Shown: positions 40,935-44,417 of the stretch, piece by piece
How the letters are laid out: every line of letters begins with the position of its first letter
How positions within the stretch are numbered: the stretch's first letter is position 1
Origin: Temnopleurus reevesii
Lineage: Eukaryota; Echinodermata; Echinoidea; Temnopleuroida; Temnopleuridae
Length of the DNA: 44,417 nt
Assembly (NCBI GenBank): GCA_036244855.1
Contig: BQKZ01005373.1
Coordinates: 1-44,417, forward strand
Reading direction: 5' to 3'
The notes under the pieces: model-generated
The model's database searches: none
Seen by the model: only the letters and a program-made list of their open reading frames with translations
What the model was told of the DNA's origin: nothing
Program-made: the position numbers and the translations under genes

Positions 40935-41245
40935 TTTAACGTTCAGCGTTCGTGACGCTGCGTGAACGCATAAATACGGAGTGAAGACGCTTGACCGGCG
41001 ACGTCGAAGGCGTTTGTAGAGCTCTCGACGTACACACGAATTAGCATCAGCTAAGCGTATATCCTCTATATTGCATCGTTTACGGAGCATCGTGAATGCA
41101 GGGTAGATTTTGATAATAATGCATATTATTCGTATAGCCCTCGACGTACACACGCTTAAGCGTCAGCTAAGCGTCGTTCCTAAAAATTTCATCGTTCAAA
41201 ATAATTTGTAAACGATGGGCAGAATTTGACTATAAAAGCAAAGTG
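40935..41245. mobile_element. Family O-like element, rearranged
   Basis: CGTTCAGCGTTCGTGACGC, GAACGCATAAATACGGAG and GACGCTTGACCGGCG match the family. CTCGACGTACACACG..TTA and GCGTCAGCTAAGCGT occur twice (about 41023-41062 and 41141-41175), an internal duplication of about 118 bp. The right part has AAACGATGGGCAGA and TATAAAAGCAAAGTG. Confidence 0.6.
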
Positions 41246-41250
41246 TCCGC

Positions 41251-41867
41251 CTAAATGAAGGAGAAAAGTGGCGCCTTTATTCCAAAATACATGTCCTTCA
41301 GTACAGCAATGAGTGGGTGTACACAATGCGCAGATATAAATGTACCTCCCCTGTAAATGAATATGTGTGGACATTCGAAGGAAAGCGCAATAGAAATATG
41401 TTCTGAAAGATTCAATTTCCGCATCTACTCATCTTTTCAATAGTAGGTGATCGACCATTCATTCGCTAGTACAGTATAATTGCATGCTAGACAAACCATG
41501 TAATTGCCAGCCTGATCTATGGCGATGCGAGAGCAGAGTCGCTGAAAACCTTGAGAAATCGTCATGAAAGGAAAATCAAAGTCTAGGAATTTAAAGACAT
41601 TTTGAAAAACGCATGTTATAGCGTAATTTTATGGCGAGAAAATAACATCGAAAAATTAACAGGCAATTTAATATTTCCATACATTTAGGATATATATCCT
41701 TTTCTCCCAGCAAAGGATAAATCCAATGTCTAAACCATTGAAAACATGGAATAATTACAATCTTAATCAAAAACATTATTAAGAAGCAAATGTATGTGAT
41801 ACAAAAATACGGACCGAGGATGAACGCGTGTAATTGAATACTCTTATTGAAGCAGGTTATTGATGGA
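41251..41867. other. Spacer, nothing recognised
   Basis: No coding or repeat signal that I can support. Confidence 0.5.
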
Positions 41868-42040
41868 GTTGTTCAATTTCTCGCCTTTCATGAGCCAAGA
41901 GGGTGGCTGTTAAATCCCACTCATGACATTTTGTTTTTTCCAGCGAGAAATTCATCCACGTTATACTTCACTCGACCCCGGTGAAGTGAATGAGGTGGCA
42001 GGAAGAAATTCTTTGGAATGCAAAAGCCGTATAAAAGGCT
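41868..42040 (+). mobile_element. SINE A copy, degraded
   Basis: TTCTCGCCTTTCATGAGCCA, TGTTAAATCCCACTCATG (eroded B-box), CAGCGAGAAATTCATCCACG, CACTCGACCCCGGTGAAGTG and GGCAGGAAGAAATTC. It ends before the usual tail. Confidence 0.75.
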
Positions 42041-42212
42041 AATGAGTGGAAACTTAGGCGTAAATATTCAGGCGTAAATATTCAGAATTGAATTCTAAAT
42101 TCATCATCATCATCTTTCAGCGCCATTAGCATGATGATTTGTGGGCTATACACACAAAAAAACAAGAACTCACATATTTGAGTAATGTGACACTATAATG
42201 ACACACAGTTGA

Positions 42213-42213
42213 N
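42213..42213. other. Single-N contig join
   Basis: The base after this N corresponds exactly to 37517, inside MITE L copy 1, and the copy continues to the adapter without an indel. The left neighbour has no L-element start. Confidence 0.9.
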
Positions 42214-44379
42214 GGGATGTTTATCATGACATGTAATTCTTATACACATTTTGAGACCATAGCATATTTTTTTTACGAACTGATTCTTTTGAAAATTTGA
42301 ATTTGACCGTTAAATCATATTCAGCGCCCTCTCTTGGTTATAGCATTATTTTGCTTGTTATCGGGCACAAGTTATTTCCGCGATTTGACAATAGAATGAT
42401 ATAGAGATATACACAACAATTAGATTCTGAAATTTTCATCCAATTCTGAGCATGGGAAGTTGTCCTTTATCAAAAGAGAAAATATTGAATTAGTGTCGTG
42501 AAGCACGACACTAAGAAAAATTGCACATTTTAGGTTATACCTTTTTCCAAACTCGTTAATTTTTTGCACAATCTTTTGTACAATATGTTTATGATACTAT
42601 ATTTTATTTCATATAGATTTGAAGACAAAATCTGGCGTTAAAAAGATTCGCTTTTACCAAAACTTTACTTGGGCTTTAAGTGAGAGTAATATTTAGCTTC
42701 GTTATTTCGTGAAAAAAGTTAAAATGTGTTGCCTTGCTCAGCTTGCAGCACAAGGTTATTTTGTCCATTTAGTTTCGCATTCTCACGTTGTGTTTATTAG
42801 AGCGTTTCCTGTCATTTCATCATCATCTAATGCTCGAATGTGATGACAGAAATCTACCAATCATTAACCTACTTTTTAGGGACATTATCATTGCCTTCAC
42901 GCCATATTGGACCATGGACCGACCCTTAGACTGTGAGTCGAGGGGATAATGAAATTGGACAAAATCGATACTTTCTATTCAAGCCTTTGCACTAGCTATA
43001 TGCGCACAAAAGAAAGTAGTTTCCCTTTTTTTTTATTAAGAGAGCAGGTGCGACGCCTGGTAAACATTTTCTTTAGCGAAATAAGAAAGAAGGAATTTGC
43101 TTTTTTGTGCATAAAGGTATTGCAAATGCATGAATGGGAGTTGTTTACTTTGTCCATAATGTTCTGTCCCTTTTGCTCAAAGTGTCGGATTTGCCTGTAT
43201 GTTTATGACTTGACTGAATGAAGTGGGTAATATAAGATGCGCCAATATATTTCTTTTAATTATGCAAGATCTGGGATCATAGAAATGTGCCAGATTGCGA
43301 AAATTATATCAAATCATATAACATTGCATGCACTCACCGTAGATAAAATTATGTGTGATAACAGGGGATGACCATGATAATGATGAGGAGGAGGATGGTG
43401 AGCTGACAAGCGAAAAAGAAATGTTCTGCTCTCATTTCTGGCTCGTTCACCATCCCCTTAATGATCAATATCATTTTACCTTTAAAAATTTATGCCAGAT
43501 GCAGATTGTGCCAGATTTTCTTAACTTATCAGTAAATAATTGTGCCTCGAAAAAAATGCTAAATGTCAGGGGTCTGTGACATAAAAACAAGTTTGCAATT
43601 AATCGCAAACTCCATGTGATTTGCCATTGACCTGCGATTGAGATCAGACGTACCAACGATTAAAACACTTGTTACTGGGTCCTGGAGGGTCAAAAATCAT
43701 GCCAGAATGCATAATTATGCCAGATTTTGCAACCATGGGTAGTATTACAAAGTATAGCACTATGAGTGTTGGTAGCACGCCATTATGACAAACAGACTTT
43801 CTTTCGTCTGATCTCAATTAACGGCTCTGGAGGTCTGACCGAGATGCTTTTTGAATACCAATCAGTATTTGTTACAAAAAATCCCAGATTTAGTTCACAC
43901 ATTTAGCATCATGATTTTGTTGCACAAGCAAGCGCGCTATAGAAAAACTCAAATCTTGAATTAAAGCCCAAATACAGTTTTGGTAACGATTAAGAAATGT
44001 AAATTTTCCGGGATGTTTATCATGACATATGTATCTTTAGAAACATTTCGAGACCCAATCATAATTTTTCCCGAACTGATTTTGTCTGAAAATTAAGCCA
44101 TTGGTACTAACAATATTTTGTTCGCTATCGGGCATAAGCGCGGTTATTTCTGAGATTTTACAAACGAATTATAAAAAGGTATACAGGAAAATCAAATTCC
44201 GAGATTTTCATCCAATTCTGTTCATGAGAAGGTGTCCTTTATCGCGAAAGAAAATATTGAATAAGTGTCGGGGTACACGACGCTGAGATATTTTGCACAT
44301 TTTAGGTAATAACTTTGCCAAAACTCATTCATGTTTCACACAATCTTTTGTGCAATATATTCATGATACTGTATATATC
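42214..44379. repeat. Near-exact 2,166-bp copy of 37517-39682
   Basis: A constant offset of 4697 holds at every landmark checked, so there are no indels. The only mismatch I found is A at 39649 versus T at 44346. It includes most of L copy 1, the spacer and most of L copy 2. Together with the N at its start and the adapter at its end, this is best explained as a redundant contig wrongly scaffolded here. Frames inside it duplicate those at 38252-39589. Confidence 0.95.
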
Positions 44380-44417
44380 CTGTCTCTTATACACATCTAG
44401 ATGTGTATAAGAGACAG
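44380..44417. other. Nextera mate-pair junction adapter (contamination)
   Basis: CTGTCTCTTATACACATCT (44380-44398) is the Tn5 mosaic end, followed directly by its reverse complement AGATGTGTATAAGAGACAG (44399-44417). This 38-bp head-to-head arrangement is the circularisation junction of Nextera mate-pair libraries, not genomic DNA. Confidence 0.98.

Noticed and set aside
42949..44286. Frames repeated at 42949-44286 as a conserved duplicated gene
   Set aside because: They lie in the near-exact contig echo that ends in adapter, so their conservation is not evidence of selection.

Overview
This is a metazoan nuclear scaffold, most likely from a marine deuterostome and probably an echinoderm. 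That placement is an inference from AT-rich DNA, dense nonautonomous DNA transposons, a tRNA-Val-headed SINE with a GCTATATAAATTGCAT-type tail, and (CT)n, (CA)n and poly-C runs; no diagnostic gene confirms it. I find no confident protein-coding gene, rRNA, intact tRNA or CRISPR array. Nearly all longer open frames are explained by SINEs, palindromic transposons, microsatellites or N gaps. One weak coding candidate is listed: a 43-codon signal-peptide-like frame at 16557-16688.

The window is a nested graveyard of small mobile elements. Families, lettered here for convenience: A, a ~132 bp hairpin with ten copies; E, a 210-430 bp hairpin with eight copies; O, a relative of E; C, D, F, G, H, I and L, other inverted-repeat elements; J, a 1.03 kb inverted-repeat element holding a 53-bp tandem array; SINE A, tRNA-Val-like; SINE B, Gly/Ala-like; and a few other tRNA-like heads and LINE 3' tails.

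Layout: 1-2.4 kb has LINE-tail-like and tRNA-like sequence plus two local tandem duplications. 2.2-10.7 kb is dominated by families A, E, C and SINE A, including a SINE nested in a C element. 10.6-15.2 kb is an old ~2.2 kb tandem segmental duplication with CT microsatellites. 15.2-20.6 kb is mostly unique, with a LINE tail, the small secreted-peptide candidate, two E copies and a CRE-like site. 20.6-23.7 kb is another complex duplication. 23.7-30.6 kb has D, A, O, G and SINE A copies and element J. After a 378-base gap, 31-37.3 kb has E copies (one with F nested in it) and a cluster of RFX X-box-like motifs. 37.4-42.2 kb has two L elements, SINE B and an O-like stretch.

Assembly quality matters. 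Single Ns at 13036, 21942, 23634, 24958 and 42213 mark contig joins, and four of them sit at duplicated sequence. The last 2.2 kb (42214-44379) is an essentially exact copy of 37517-39682 and ends in a Nextera mate-pair junction adapter at 44380-44417, so it is best treated as an assembly artefact. No coherent gene system is visible. The most informative biology is the structure and nested history of the hairpin transposons and element J.
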